Below are positions 20,048 through 29,308 of a stretch of DNA of 61,172 nucleotides, one piece after another. The position numbers and the translations under genes were made by a program. Within the stretch, counting starts at the first letter, position 1. The number at the start of each line of letters is the position of its first letter. The stretch lies in NCBI RefSeq assembly GCF_900142025.1, contig NZ_FQZM01000022.1, positions 1 through 61,172 on the forward strand, in the 5' to 3' direction. The DNA comes from Desulfofundulus thermosubterraneus DSM 16057 (lineage in GTDB: Bacteria; Bacillota; Desulfotomaculia; Desulfotomaculales; Desulfovirgulaceae). Below the pieces are notes generated by a model. That model did not search any database, was not told where the DNA came from, and saw only the letters and a program-made list of their open reading frames with translations.

Positions 20048-20263
20048 GCAATATTATGCTGAACGGTGGCAAGATAATTCAGAGGGAATTAGATGGAGTT
20101 TTGCGAAATATCCCATGATTCATTCCTTGAATACCCGGCAGGAAGAATTGAATTTCCGGGGATTGCATGTCCTGGAAGACAATTAACACGGCAAAGAAAG
20201 GGGGCGGGGACGGTCGGTTGAGACGACTTTATCCAAGTAAATAATGAAGAAGGAGGAGTTTAA

Positions 20264-21451
20264 ATGGATGAAAAAATTAAAAAGTGGCTGTTACTGGTTT
20301 CCTTGTTTACTATCGCTCTGCTGATGACCGCCTGTGGCAGTGGTTCAGGCAATGGTCAGTCATCGGCGGCCAAGACAATTAAAATCGGCTTTTTTGCACC
20401 GGAGACCGGTCCCGAGGCGGCCGACGGCACCAGCGCCTATAATGCGGCAAAGCTGGCCGTTGAACAGATCAATGCCGGCGGCGGCATCAACGGCGCCAAA
20501 CTGGAACTGGTCAATTACGACGATCAGCTTGATACCAAACAGGCCGTATCCATTGCGCAAAAGCTTACCACCAAAGATGGTGTCGTCGCGGTAGTCAGCG
20601 GTTCCTATTCCGGACCCACCCGGGCCGCCGCGCCCATTTTCCAGCAGGCTAAAATGCCCATGATCTCGGCTTACGCCGTACACCCGGCCATTCCGCGCAC
20701 CGGGGATTACATTTTCCAACTGGGCCTTTCCGGTATCGTGGAAGGAGCGGCGGCGGCCGAAGTGGCCAAAAATGAGTTGCACGCCAAAAACGTGGCCATT
20801 CTGGCCATAGACAACGATTTCGGCCATACACTGGTCCAGGGATTTACGCAAAGGGCCGGGCAAATCGGTTTGAAAGTCCAGGAGCCCAACTGGTTCCATT
20901 TCGGGGATACGGAATTTACCCCCGTACTGACCAAAATAAAGAATTCCGGAGCAGACGTCCTGTTCATGCCCGCCTATGCGGCGGAAGGTTCCCAGATTAT
21001 CAGGCGCATTCATGATATGGGCCTGAAAATACAGCCACTGGGAACAGAGGGGCTTGATTCCACCACCCAGTTCCTGGAAGTGGCGGGCAAGGACGCCAAC
21101 GGGCTGGTGATTGTGACCGATTTCAACCGCGACAGCAAGGAACAGGTGGTCAAGGACTTTATCAAGGCATATAAAGAAAGGTACGGTCATGAACCCGATA
21201 TGGTGGCTGCCTCCACCTATGATGCGTTCTATGTGCTGGCGGAGGCCGTGCGCAAGAGCGGCACCACGCCGGATAAAATCAGGGAAGGAATCGCATCCAT
21301 TAAAGATTTCCAGGCAGTGAGCAAGATTAATGGTTTTGACGGAATTCGTCAGGCAAATAAGCCGGTGGCGGTACAGCAGGTCAAGGATGGAACATTCAGG
21401 TACTTTGGCGAAATCACCGACCCGACCATTATTACCCCGCCGGTGAATTAA
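20264..21451 (+). CDS. livK: Branched-chain-amino-acid-type ABC transporter, substrate-binding lipoprotein
   Basis: A 395-residue periplasmic-binding-type protein with a lipoprotein signal (hydrophobic residues 8-22, lipobox LMTAC with Cys near residue 24) and the type I fold blocks IKIGFFAPETGPEA, AVEQINAGGGINGAKLELV and VAVVSGSYSGPTRAAAP. Family members bind branched-chain amino acids, amides, urea or aromatic compounds. The position inside a hut locus suggests histidine, urocanate or a related imidazole, but that is inference. ATG follows AAGGAGGAG. First gene of the livKHMGF run. Confidence 0.88.
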   Translation: MDEKIKKWLLLVSLFTIALLMTACGSGSGNGQSSAAKTIKIGFFAPETGPEAADGTSAYNAAKLAVEQINAGGGINGAKLELVNYDDQLDTKQAVSIAQKLTTKDGVVAVVSGSYSGPTRAAAPIFQQAKMPMISAYAVHPAIPRTGDYIFQLGLSGIVEGAAAAEVAKNELHAKNVAILAIDNDFGHTLVQGFTQRAGQIGLKVQEPNWFHFGDTEFTPVLTKIKNSGADVLFMPAYAAEGSQIIRRIHDMGLKIQPLGTEGLDSTTQFLEVAGKDANGLVIVTDFNRDSKEQVVKDFIKAYKERYGHEPDMVAASTYDAFYVLAEAVRKSGTTPDKIREGIASIKDFQAVSKINGFDGIRQANKPVAVQQVKDGTFRYFGEITDPTIITPPVN

Positions 21452-21676
21452 CTTCTGTCGTGCTAAAATCCACTGCCAGTTGTACTGTAGCGAGTGGACC
21501 GGCAGCCGGATCGCCCTCCGCGGAGGAGGCGATCCGGCACCTATGCCGGGCTTCCATACCGCTTAGGCGATCAATTGAGCGTGCGAAAACGGGAGTTCGA
21601 TTTATATGTGGAAGGGCGATATCGCTCGTGTACTACTGGTCTGGCATTATCTTACAGCTTGGGGGCAGAGAGCACA

Positions 21677-22549
21677 GTGTTTTTACAGCAAATGGTCAAC
21701 GGAATTACCATCGGCAGCCTGTATTCGTTGGTGGCCCTGGGCCTAACTATGGTTTACGGGATCATGCGCGTACTGGATATAGCCAACGCCGGCGCCTACA
21801 CGCTTGGGGCTTACCTGGGGGTCTTGGCGTATGCCCGCACCCACAGTATAATTATCGCCCTGCTGGCAGGGGCAGGCGGGGCGGCCATAACAGGATACCT
21901 GTTTCAAAGGGCGATATACACACCCATTAAAAAGATGGCCGACCCCATTGTACCCCTAGTGGCCAGCATCGGCCTGTTTATCGTCATGGAGGATCTGTTC
22001 AGATTGATTGCCGGTCCATATACAATCACCTTTCCGGTTCATTTACCACTCAATCGTCTGACACTGGGGCCGGTTGTAATCACCGGTACCCAGGCGGTCA
22101 TTCTTTTAATTTCCGCCTTTCTTTTCCTGTTGCTCTGGATTTTATTGAATAAAACGAAAATCGGTTTGGCCTGGCAGGCCACGGCCCAGGATACGGAAAC
22201 GGCCATGGCCATGGGAATCAATACACGTTCGGTGGTAGCCTTCGCCTTCATACTGGGGTATATCTTTGCCGCCCTGGCCGGAATACTAGTGGCCATCCAT
22301 TATAATGCCGTTTTTCCCACTATGGGGGATATTCCTTCCTATAAAATGCTGGCCATAGTGGTCCTGGGCGGTTTGGGCAACCCGTTGGGTGCCGTCGTGG
22401 CCTCGATAGTCGTGGGCCTCGCGGAGGCTTTTGTAGCCGGTTACATCGGTTCCTTCCTGCCTACCGACGCCATTGCCTTTCTGGCCCTGATTATTCTTTT
22501 GCTCGTTCGTCCGCAGGGCCTGCTTGCTTCCGGAGGTGAAGTCAGGTGA
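21677..22549 (+). CDS. livH: Branched-chain-amino-acid-type ABC transporter permease LivH
   Basis: A 290-residue membrane protein with about eight hydrophobic segments and the LivH motifs NGITIGSLYSLVALGLTMVYG and the late YKMLAIVVLGGLGNPLGAVV. GTG 21677 gives the family-typical start; an open frame runs from 21494 but its first 61 codons look non-coding. The 3' end overlaps livM by 4 nt. The 225 nt before it (21452-21676) contain no recognised gene. Confidence 0.88.
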   Translation: MFLQQMVNGITIGSLYSLVALGLTMVYGIMRVLDIANAGAYTLGAYLGVLAYARTHSIIIALLAGAGGAAITGYLFQRAIYTPIKKMADPIVPLVASIGLFIVMEDLFRLIAGPYTITFPVHLPLNRLTLGPVVITGTQAVILLISAFLFLLLWILLNKTKIGLAWQATAQDTETAMAMGINTRSVVAFAFILGYIFAALAGILVAIHYNAVFPTMGDIPSYKMLAIVVLGGLGNPLGAVVASIVVGLAEAFVAGYIGSFLPTDAIAFLALIILLLVRPQGLLASGGEVR

Positions 22550-23442
22550 ACTACTGGGCGGTACTTGCCACCACCGTGGGTATCTGGGTCCTGCTGGCTT
22601 TGAGTTTGAATATTATCACCGGGGAGGCCGGCCAGCCCAACATCGGCCACGCCGCCTTTTTCGGCATCGGAGCTTATACTTCGGCCGTTCTGAATACCAA
22701 ATACGGGGTTGACTTTTGGGGCGCACTGGTTATGGCACTGGCCGCCGGCGCCCTGATGGGTGCAGTGCTGGGGCTGATCAGTATGCGCCTGCGAAACGAT
22801 TTTTTAGCCATTACCACCATAGGGTTGAATTTTGTTACCGTGGCCATATTTCAAACGGTGCCTTATTTCGGTGGGGCCATGGGTATTGGGGGCATCCAGC
22901 CTCCCCGCATCGGCGGCCTGACTTTCGGCCCCGTGGAGCTTGCCGTGCTGAGCTGGCTGGTAGTGGCGCTGGTGGTCATTTTAAACCGCCATTTGCAAAG
23001 GGCCTGGTTCGGATACGCCCTGCGGGCCATCCGCGATGATGAGGCTGCGGCCGCCGCCATGGGAATAGACGTGCGCCGCTATAAGGTCCTGGCCTTCGTG
23101 ATCGGTACCGGAATTGCCGGCCTGGCCGGCAGCATTTATGCCCACTTCATGACCTTCATTTCGGCCGGTGATTTCGGGTTCAACATTTCGGTGACCATTC
23201 TGGCCATGGTGGTACTCGGCGGACGCGGCTCAATTCCGGGAGTATTGCTGGGAGGCGTTATTCTCGGTATGGCCCCTGAGGTCTTCCGGTTTATTTCAGA
23301 TTACCGTTTACTGGTTTTCGGCAGCATCCTGGTGCTGGTGATGCGCTTTTTCCCGTCCGGCTTACTGGGTCAGGGGAGCCGGTTACAGGAGTTGCTGGCC
23401 GGAGCCTTCCGGCGGGAGGGGGCTGGCGTTCGTGTCAGATGA
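22546..23442 (+). CDS. livM: Branched-chain-amino-acid-type ABC transporter permease LivM
   Basis: A 298-residue membrane protein, second permease of the system, with SLNIITGEAGQPNIGHAAFFGIGAY, LRNDFLAITTIGL and the late VLGGRGSIPGVLLGGV. It starts inside the end of livH and ends inside livG, as expected for a tightly coupled transporter operon. Nothing odd seen in its motifs. Confidence 0.9.
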   Translation: MNYWAVLATTVGIWVLLALSLNIITGEAGQPNIGHAAFFGIGAYTSAVLNTKYGVDFWGALVMALAAGALMGAVLGLISMRLRNDFLAITTIGLNFVTVAIFQTVPYFGGAMGIGGIQPPRIGGLTFGPVELAVLSWLVVALVVILNRHLQRAWFGYALRAIRDDEAAAAAMGIDVRRYKVLAFVIGTGIAGLAGSIYAHFMTFISAGDFGFNISVTILAMVVLGGRGSIPGVLLGGVILGMAPEVFRFISDYRLLVFGSILVLVMRFFPSGLLGQGSRLQELLAGAFRREGAGVRVR

Positions 23443-24205
23443 GGCCATCCTGCGTCTGGATAGTATCACCATGAAATTCGGCGGGCTGACCGCCCTGGAG
23501 AATGTGAGTTTTGAAGTCCGTGCGGGGGAGATCTGCGGTCTTATCGGGCCCAACGGGGCGGGAAAGACGACTCTTTTCAATGTGGTATGCGGCGTCTACC
23601 GGCCGGCAGGCGGTACCGTGTGGTTTAAGGGAGAGCCCGTTTCCGGCCTGCCGGTACACCAGATAGCCCGTCGAGGTATTGCCAGGACCTTTCAGGTGGT
23701 TAAACCGATCCCCCGCCTGACCGTGTTGGAAAATGTAATGATTGCAGCGGCCTCTCCCCTGCTGGCCGGAAGCTGGGTACCGTTTACCACCAGGGGGCAG
23801 CGGGAAGTCAGACAAAAGGCCATGGACGCCCTGGCCCGGGTCGGCCTGGTGGAGGAAGCACACCTTCCGGCCGGGCAGTTGAACCTGGGTTATCTGCGCC
23901 GTTTGGAATTGGCCCGGGCGCTGGTCATGAACCCCAGCTTGCTGCTGCTGGATGAACCGGTGGCGGGGTTGGGCTACGACGCGGTGGAGGACTTCTTGGC
24001 TCTGGTTAAAGAGTTACGACGGGATGGACTTACCGTATTGCTGGTGGAGCATAACACGGGTGTGGCCGAAGCCCTGTGCGACCATATGGTGGTGCTTGAT
24101 CACGGGAAAATGATCGCCGCCGGGGATCCGGCCCGGGTGCTGGCCGATCCGGCGGTTGTAGAGGCGTATTTGGGAAAGGATGATTCTCTTGGCCCCTCTG
24201 CTTGA
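23432..24205 (+). CDS. livG: Branched-chain-amino-acid-type ABC transporter ATPase LivG
   Basis: A 257-residue ATPase with an intact Walker A (GPNGAGKTT, about residue 37) and Walker B (LLLLDEPVAGL). The ABC signature, usually like LPYGQQRRLE in this family, reads LNLGYLRRLE here: the Gly is kept but neighbouring residues are unusual. Overlaps livM by 11 nt and livF by 26 nt. Expected to energise the LivHM permeases together with LivF. Confidence 0.9.
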   Translation: MSDEAILRLDSITMKFGGLTALENVSFEVRAGEICGLIGPNGAGKTTLFNVVCGVYRPAGGTVWFKGEPVSGLPVHQIARRGIARTFQVVKPIPRLTVLENVMIAAASPLLAGSWVPFTTRGQREVRQKAMDALARVGLVEEAHLPAGQLNLGYLRRLELARALVMNPSLLLLDEPVAGLGYDAVEDFLALVKELRRDGLTVLLVEHNTGVAEALCDHMVVLDHGKMIAAGDPARVLADPAVVEAYLGKDDSLGPSA

Positions 24206-24917
24206 GATTCAAAATTTGGAGGTTTGTTATGGCAAGGCCCAGGTGGTGAAGGGTGTTTCGCTGCAGGTTTCCCGGGGAGATTGCGTAGCTATCGTTGGGG
24301 CCAACGGAGCCGACAAGACATCCATTCTGCGGGCCATGATGGGTCTTGTTCCACCGGCCGGGGGGCGAATAATACTCAACGGCGTGGATTTAACCAGGCG
24401 CCCGGCCTGGGAAAGGGTAGCCGGTGGGGTCGGTTATGTCCCGGAAGGCCGGCGGATTTTTCCGGCCCTGAGTGTGGAAAAAAATCTCCTGGCCGGGGCT
24501 TACCGGGTGGCCGATCAAAAAAAGGTGCGCCGTTCTCTGGCCAGGGTTTATGAAATTTTTCCCAGGCTGCAGGAGCGGCAGCGTCAGTTGGCCTGCACCT
24601 TAAGCGGCGGGGAACAACAGATGCTGGCCATCGGCCGGGCTTTAATGGCCGACCCGCAACTCTTGATCATCGATGAGGTATCCATGGGGCTTGCTCCGGC
24701 CGTCGTCAACCAGGCCTTTCAATTGATTGACCGTTTGCACCACGAAGGTCTGACCGTACTCCTGGTGGAGCAGAACGCCCGGAAGGCCCTGCAGGTGGCG
24801 GAGTGGGGTTATCTGTTGGAAAACGGGGAAATCATCCTGAGCGGAAAGGCGTCGGATTTGAGCGGGCATCCCGATTTTGTGGGTGCGTATTTCGGCCGCA
24901 ACGTGCAGGTTAAATAG
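24180..24917 (+). CDS. livF: Branched-chain-amino-acid-type ABC transporter ATPase LivF with altered Walker A
   Basis: A 245-residue ATPase of the LivF type, with LSGGEQQMLAIGRAL (signature), LLIIDEVSMGLAP (Walker B) and LLVEQNARKAL. The Walker A motif reads GANGADKTS: the Gly just before the Lys is Asp (codon GAC at 24312-24314 instead of the expected GGC). That Gly is nearly invariant in P-loop ATPases, so ATP binding is likely impaired unless this is a sequencing error. The rest of the gene is intact. A TTG at 24189 is an alternative start. Confidence 0.9.
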   Translation: MILLAPLLEIQNLEVCYGKAQVVKGVSLQVSRGDCVAIVGANGADKTSILRAMMGLVPPAGGRIILNGVDLTRRPAWERVAGGVGYVPEGRRIFPALSVEKNLLAGAYRVADQKKVRRSLARVYEIFPRLQERQRQLACTLSGGEQQMLAIGRALMADPQLLIIDEVSMGLAPAVVNQAFQLIDRLHHEGLTVLLVEQNARKALQVAEWGYLLENGEIILSGKASDLSGHPDFVGAYFGRNVQVK

Positions 24918-25029
24918 CCGGGCGGAAACGCGGCAAGATTATGCTGACATGACAAGATAAATCAGAGGCCTATGCAATTATTTTAACGAATATTTAACAT
25001 AATGAAATTTCATCTGTAGGAGGGTTTTT

Positions 25030-26721
25030 ATGTTCGACTTCACCAAACATACCAACATCCGCGCGCCCAGGGGCAACCGACTGCACTGCAAGGGCTGGGG
25101 GCAGGAGGGCGCCCTGCGTATGCTTATGAACAACCTGGACCCGGAGGTGGGGGAACGCCCGGACGATTTGATTGTCTACGGCGGACGGGGCCGGGCCGCC
25201 CGCTCCTGGGAGGCCTACGATGCCATTGTGCGGACCCTTTTGGAGCTGGAAAACGACGAAACCCTGCTGGTGCAGTCGGGTAAGCCGGTGGCCGTTTTCC
25301 GCACCACCGAAGCAGCCCCCCGGGTGCTCATCGCCAACGCCAACCTGGTGCCCCAATGGGCCACCTGGGAGCATTTCAACCACCTGGAGGAACTGGGGCT
25401 GACCATGTTCGGGCAGATGACCGCCGGTTCCTGGATTTACATCGGCAGCCAGGGGGTGATCCAGGGCACCTTTGAAACTCTGGCCGCCCTGGGGCGCAAG
25501 CATTTTCAAAGTCACACCCTGCGGGGCCGCCTCTATGTTTCCGCCGGTCTGGGGGGTATGGGCGGTGCCCAGCCCCTGGCGGCCAAAATGCTGGAGGCCG
25601 TGGCCCTGCTGGCGGAGGTGGACCCGGCCCGCATTGAAAAACGCCTGGCCACCGGGTACCTGGATAAAGTGGTGCCCACCGTTGAGCAGGGGGTGCGGGA
25701 AGCCCTGCGGGCGAAGGAAGCAGGGGAAGTGGTGAGTATCGCCGTGCCGGTGCACGCCACGGAGTTGCTGCAGTACCTGGTGGATCATAATATCACTCCG
25801 GACGTGCTGTCGGACCAGACGGCTGCCCACGACCCGCTGGTGGGGTACGTCCCGGACGGGTATGATGTCAAGGAGGCCGCCGCCCTGCGCGCTGCCGATC
25901 CGGACGAATATCTGAAAAAGGCCAGGGCTTCCATAGCCCGCCATGTGGAACTGATGCTCACATTGACCCGCCGGGGGGCGAAGTCCTTCGATTACGGCAA
26001 CAACATCCGGCGGGTGGCCTATGAAGCCGGGGTGCAGGACGCCTTTGAGATCGACGGCTATGTTCCTGCCTACATCCGGGACCTGTTTGCCCAGGGCAAG
26101 GGACCCTTCCGCTGGGCGGTCCTTTCCGGCAAACCCGAGGAGATATATAAGCTGGATCAACTGGTCCTGGATATGTTCTCTACAAACGAGCCCCTCTGCC
26201 GCTGGATCCGGCTGGCCCAAAAACACATTCACTTCCAGGGCCTGCCCGCCCGCATTGCCTATATGGGCTATGGGGAGAGGGAAGCCTTCGGCGTGCGGGT
26301 GAATGAAATGGTGGCCAGAGGCGAGCTCTCCGCACCGGTGGTTTTCGGCCGGGACCACCACGATACCGGCTCCGTGGCCTCCCCCTTCCGGGAAACGGAA
26401 GCCATGCGGGACGGCTCCGACGCCATTGGCGACTGGCCCATTTTAAACGCCCTGTTGAATGTGGCTTCCGGCGCCCACTGGGTGTCCTTCCACCACGGTG
26501 GCGGCACGGGCATCGGTTATTCGCTGCACGCCGGGATGGTGGTGGTGGCCGACGGTTCCGCGGACAGCGCCGGCCGGCTGGAAAGGGTGCTGCATAATGA
26601 CAGCGGCCTGGGTGTGGTGCGCCATGCCGACGCCGGTTATGAGCTTGCCGCGCAGACATTGCAAAAGAACCCGGTGAAAACCCCTTTAATCGGGCCAGAA
26701 ACACAGCCCCGGCGTAAGTAA
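25030..26721 (+). CDS. hutU: Urocanate hydratase (main copy)
   Basis: Hydrates trans-urocanate to 4-imidazolone-5-propanoate with tightly bound NAD+. The 563-residue protein has [62 protein letters not shown] and [12 protein letters not shown]. One oddity: where many urocanases have Cys before GxGPFRW (the reactive Cys-410 of the Pseudomonas enzyme, recalled), this one has [11 protein letters not shown]. The high GC look matches hutH and ftcD, so it is probably the original operon member. ATG follows GTAGGAGGG. Its promoter is not obvious in 24918-25029. Confidence 0.93.
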   Translation: MFDFTKHTNIRAPRGNRLHCKGWGQEGALRMLMNNLDPEVGERPDDLIVYGGRGRAARSWEAYDAIVRTLLELENDETLLVQSGKPVAVFRTTEAAPRVLIANANLVPQWATWEHFNHLEELGLTMFGQMTAGSWIYIGSQGVIQGTFETLAALGRKHFQSHTLRGRLYVSAGLGGMGGAQPLAAKMLEAVALLAEVDPARIEKRLATGYLDKVVPTVEQGVREALRAKEAGEVVSIAVPVHATELLQYLVDHNITPDVLSDQTAAHDPLVGYVPDGYDVKEAAALRAADPDEYLKKARASIARHVELMLTLTRRGAKSFDYGNNIRRVAYEAGVQDAFEIDGYVPAYIRDLFAQGKGPFRWAVLSGKPEEIYKLDQLVLDMFSTNEPLCRWIRLAQKHIHFQGLPARIAYMGYGEREAFGVRVNEMVARGELSAPVVFGRDHHDTGSVASPFRETEAMRDGSDAIGDWPILNALLNVASGAHWVSFHHGGGTGIGYSLHAGMVVVADGSADSAGRLERVLHNDSGLGVVRHADAGYELAAQTLQKNPVKTPLIGPETQPRRK

Positions 26722-26907
26722 AGAGTTTTTCCCGGAGGTGTTCCCGCAAAAAGGATGGAAACGATGCAGCCGGCAGGCGAAAGGTGATTTGCCTGGCACC
26801 ATTAATGGGGCAAACGGGGCATCACTTGGGGCGTGGTATCTACGGAGCAAGTTTTGAGGTAAGTAATATGGTTTGCTTGCTTATGTAAACACCTTAAGGT
26901 TATAGCG

Positions 26908-26939
26908 GGGATACCCTTGCCATCAGGTGGGGGTGTCCC
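26908..26939 (+). promoter_or_regulatory. Hairpin before ftcD
   Basis: Arms GGGATACCC (26908-26916) and GGGTGTCCC (26931-26939) can form a 9-bp stem with one G-U pair, ending 22 nt before the ftcD start. The following ATTTCA is not a real T-run. It might affect translation or RNA processing in the 239-nt gap after hutU; no NAG-triplet array was found there. Confidence 0.35.
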
Positions 26940-26960
26940 ATTTCAGGGGGGTTCACATAA

Positions 26961-27854
26961 TTGTCCAAACTGGTAGAATGCGTACCCAATTTCAGTGAAG
27001 GCCGACGTCCGGAGGTGGTGCGGGCCATTGTGGCCGCCGGGGAAAAATGCGGTGTAAAAATCCTGGACTGGACCATGGATGGGGATCACAACCGCAGTGT
27101 GGTCACCTTTGCCGGTGAACCGGAGGCGGTGCTGGAAGCGGCCCTGGCCATGATCCGGGAGGCCGCGGCCCGGATCAATATGGAGGAACACCGGGGTGCC
27201 CACCCCCGCATCGGGGCGGCGGACGTGGTGCCCTTTATCCCCATCGGCGGGGTGACAATGGCCGAATGCGTGGCCCTGGCCCGCCGCCTGGGGGAAAGGG
27301 TGGCCCGGGAGCTGGAGATACCCGTTTATCTTTACGAGGAGGCGGCCACCCGGCCGGAAAGGCGCAACCTGGCCGACGTGCGGCGGGGAGAATACGAGGG
27401 GTTGAAAGAGGAAATCAGCCGCCCCGAGCGCCGGCCCGATTTCGGCCCGGCCCGCATGCACCCCACGGCCGGGGCGGTGGTCATCGGCGCGCGCAAGCCC
27501 TTGATCGCTTTCAACGTCAACCTGGGCACTGACAACATGGCTGTGGCCAGGGCCATTGCCCGGGCGCTGCGGGCCAAAGATGGCGGTCTTACTTTCGTCA
27601 AGGCCCTGGGAGTGGAATTGAAGGATCGCCATCAGGTGCAGGTGTCCATGAACTTGGTGGACTATGAGCGCACGCCCATTTACCGGGCGCTGGAACTGGT
27701 GCGCCTGGAGGCCGCCCGCTACGGCGTGCCCGTGGTGGGGACGGAAATCGTCGGCCTAGTACCCCTGGACGCCCTGCTGGGTTCCCTGGAGTATTATTTG
27801 CAAAGCGAGTCCTTCAGCCGGGACCAGGTGCTGGAAGTGAAGCTGAATGCATAG
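26961..27854 (+). CDS. ftcD: Glutamate formimidoyltransferase
   Basis: Moves the formimino group from N-formimino-L-glutamate to tetrahydrofolate, releasing glutamate. The 297-residue protein matches the formiminotransferase domain: LVECVPNFSEGR, LDWTMDGDHNRSVVTF, HRGAHPRIGAADVVPFIP and FNVNLGTDN. In animals this domain is fused to the cyclodeaminase; here the cyclodeaminase is separate (fchA). TTG start behind AGGGGGG. Its presence, and the lack of a hutG-type hydrolase, show that the carbon enters the folate pool, useful for an anaerobe with C1 metabolism (inference). Confidence 0.94.
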   Translation: MSKLVECVPNFSEGRRPEVVRAIVAAGEKCGVKILDWTMDGDHNRSVVTFAGEPEAVLEAALAMIREAAARINMEEHRGAHPRIGAADVVPFIPIGGVTMAECVALARRLGERVARELEIPVYLYEEAATRPERRNLADVRRGEYEGLKEEISRPERRPDFGPARMHPTAGAVVIGARKPLIAFNVNLGTDNMAVARAIARALRAKDGGLTFVKALGVELKDRHQVQVSMNLVDYERTPIYRALELVRLEAARYGVPVVGTEIVGLVPLDALLGSLEYYLQSESFSRDQVLEVKLNA

Positions 27855-28033
27855 GTGGGGATTGTTCCCACCATGGTGAGCCGGTTGGAGAGACAGCCCG
27901 GCGGCCTTAACCCTAAAAGCCGGTATCAATACCCGGAGCGGTAAAATGGGTGGGAAAGGCGCCTTTCCCCGGTGGCGGTTTATGGATTACCTGAGCGCCT
28001 GATTGATCGGGTCAGAAAAGGGGTGTCTATATT

Positions 28034-29308
28034 TTGCGATCATATGCGGAACTGGTGGTGCACAATATTGGTGTTCTGGCCACCTGTGCCGGGGGAGTGA
28101 AAAGGGGCCGGGACATGCTGGACGCCGGATTGGTGGAGGGCGCGGCGGTGGCCGTGTCCGGCGGACGCATCCTGGCCGCCGGACCGGAGGAAGAAGTAAA
28201 GGGGGCCGTGCGGACGGACGGCCGCACAAAATTTATCGATGCCGAGGGCTGTCTGGTCACCCCCGGCCTGGTGGACTGTCATACCCATCTGCTCCACGCC
28301 GGTTCCCGGGAAAAGGAGCTAACCTGGAAACTGGAAGGAAAAAGCTATCTGGAGATCCTGGCCGCCGGCGGGGGGATATTGAGCACGGTACGGGAAACCC
28401 GCCGGGCCGGTGATGAAATGCTGCTGGAGCAAACGAAGAAACGCCTGGCCCGGGCGCTGGCCCACGGTACCACCACCGTGGAAATAAAAAGCGGCTACGG
28501 GTTGAGCGTGGAGGAAGAACTGCGGGCGCTGCGGCTGGTCCGCCGCCTGCAAAGGGAGCAGCCGGTGGAGCTGGTGCCCACCTTTCTGGGCGCCCACGCC
28601 GTGCCGGAGGAGTATAAAAACGAACCGGACCGCTATGTGGATCTGGTTTGCGATGAAATGATCCCCCGGGTGGCCCGGGAAAAACTGGCCCTTTTCAACG
28701 ATGTTTTTTGCGAAGAGGGAGTTTTTACCGTGGACCAGTCCCGCCGCATTTTACAGGCCGGCCTGGCCCACGGGCTGCGGCCGAAAATACACGCCGACGA
28801 AATGGCTGGCAGCGGCGGGGCGGAACTGGCGGCGGAGGTGGGGGCGGTGAGCGCTGACCACCTGCTGCACGTTTCCCCCCGGGGGATCCGGGCCCTGGCC
28901 GCCGCCGGCACCGTGGCCGTGCTGCTGCCGGGCACCGCCTATTACCTGGCTTCCGGGCATTATGCCCCCGCCCGGGCACTCATCGAAGCCGGCGTGCCGG
29001 TGGCCGTTGCTTCCGACGCCAACCCGGGTTCCTGCCCCACCGAAGCGCTCCAGTCCCTCTTCAACACGGCCTGCCTGTACCTGCGCCTGCGGCCGGCGGA
29101 AGTGCTCAACGCCATGACCGTCAACGGGGCGGCGGCCCTGGGCCTGGCCGGGTGGCTGGGCAGCATCGAGCCGGGCAAGCAGGCGGACCTGGTGATCTGG
29201 GACGCGCCCAACCTGGATTATCCGGCCTACCACTTCGGGGTCAACCTGGTGCGGCAGGTGATCAAGGCCGGGCAAATAATCGGACGGGGAGAAGAATGTG
29301 TATGCTGA
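28034..29308 (+). CDS. hutI: Imidazolonepropionase
   Basis: Opens the ring of 4-imidazolone-5-propanoate to give N-formimino-L-glutamate. The 424-residue amidohydrolase has the metal motif VDCHTHLLHAGSRE, TTVEIKSGYGL, FLGAHAVPEEY, KIHADEMAGSGG and VASDANPGSCPTE. TTG start 28034, some 8-10 nt behind AGGGGTG. Overlaps fchA by 13 nt. The 179 nt before it (27855-28033) contain several hairpins. Confidence 0.95.
   Translation: MRSYAELVVHNIGVLATCAGGVKRGRDMLDAGLVEGAAVAVSGGRILAAGPEEEVKGAVRTDGRTKFIDAEGCLVTPGLVDCHTHLLHAGSREKELTWKLEGKSYLEILAAGGGILSTVRETRRAGDEMLLEQTKKRLARALAHGTTTVEIKSGYGLSVEEELRALRLVRRLQREQPVELVPTFLGAHAVPEEYKNEPDRYVDLVCDEMIPRVAREKLALFNDVFCEEGVFTVDQSRRILQAGLAHGLRPKIHADEMAGSGGAELAAEVGAVSADHLLHVSPRGIRALAAAGTVAVLLPGTAYYLASGHYAPARALIEAGVPVAVASDANPGSCPTEALQSLFNTACLYLRLRPAEVLNAMTVNGAAALGLAGWLGSIEPGKQADLVIWDAPNLDYPAYHFGVNLVRQVIKAGQIIGRGEECVC

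Noticed and set aside
21494-21676. N-terminal 61 codons added to LivH
   Set aside because: Arg-rich sequence without family likeness; GTG 21677 gives the usual LivH start.
24994-26361. Long minus-strand open frame (455 codons) opposite hutU
   Set aside because: It is the shadow of a GC-rich gene; it has no recognisable domain and a His/Pro/Gly-rich composition typical of antisense frames.
27855-28033. Tetrahydrofolate or glycine riboswitch, suggested by GGAGAGAC before hutI
   Set aside because: Only the short GGAGAG string fits; the other conserved parts are missing.
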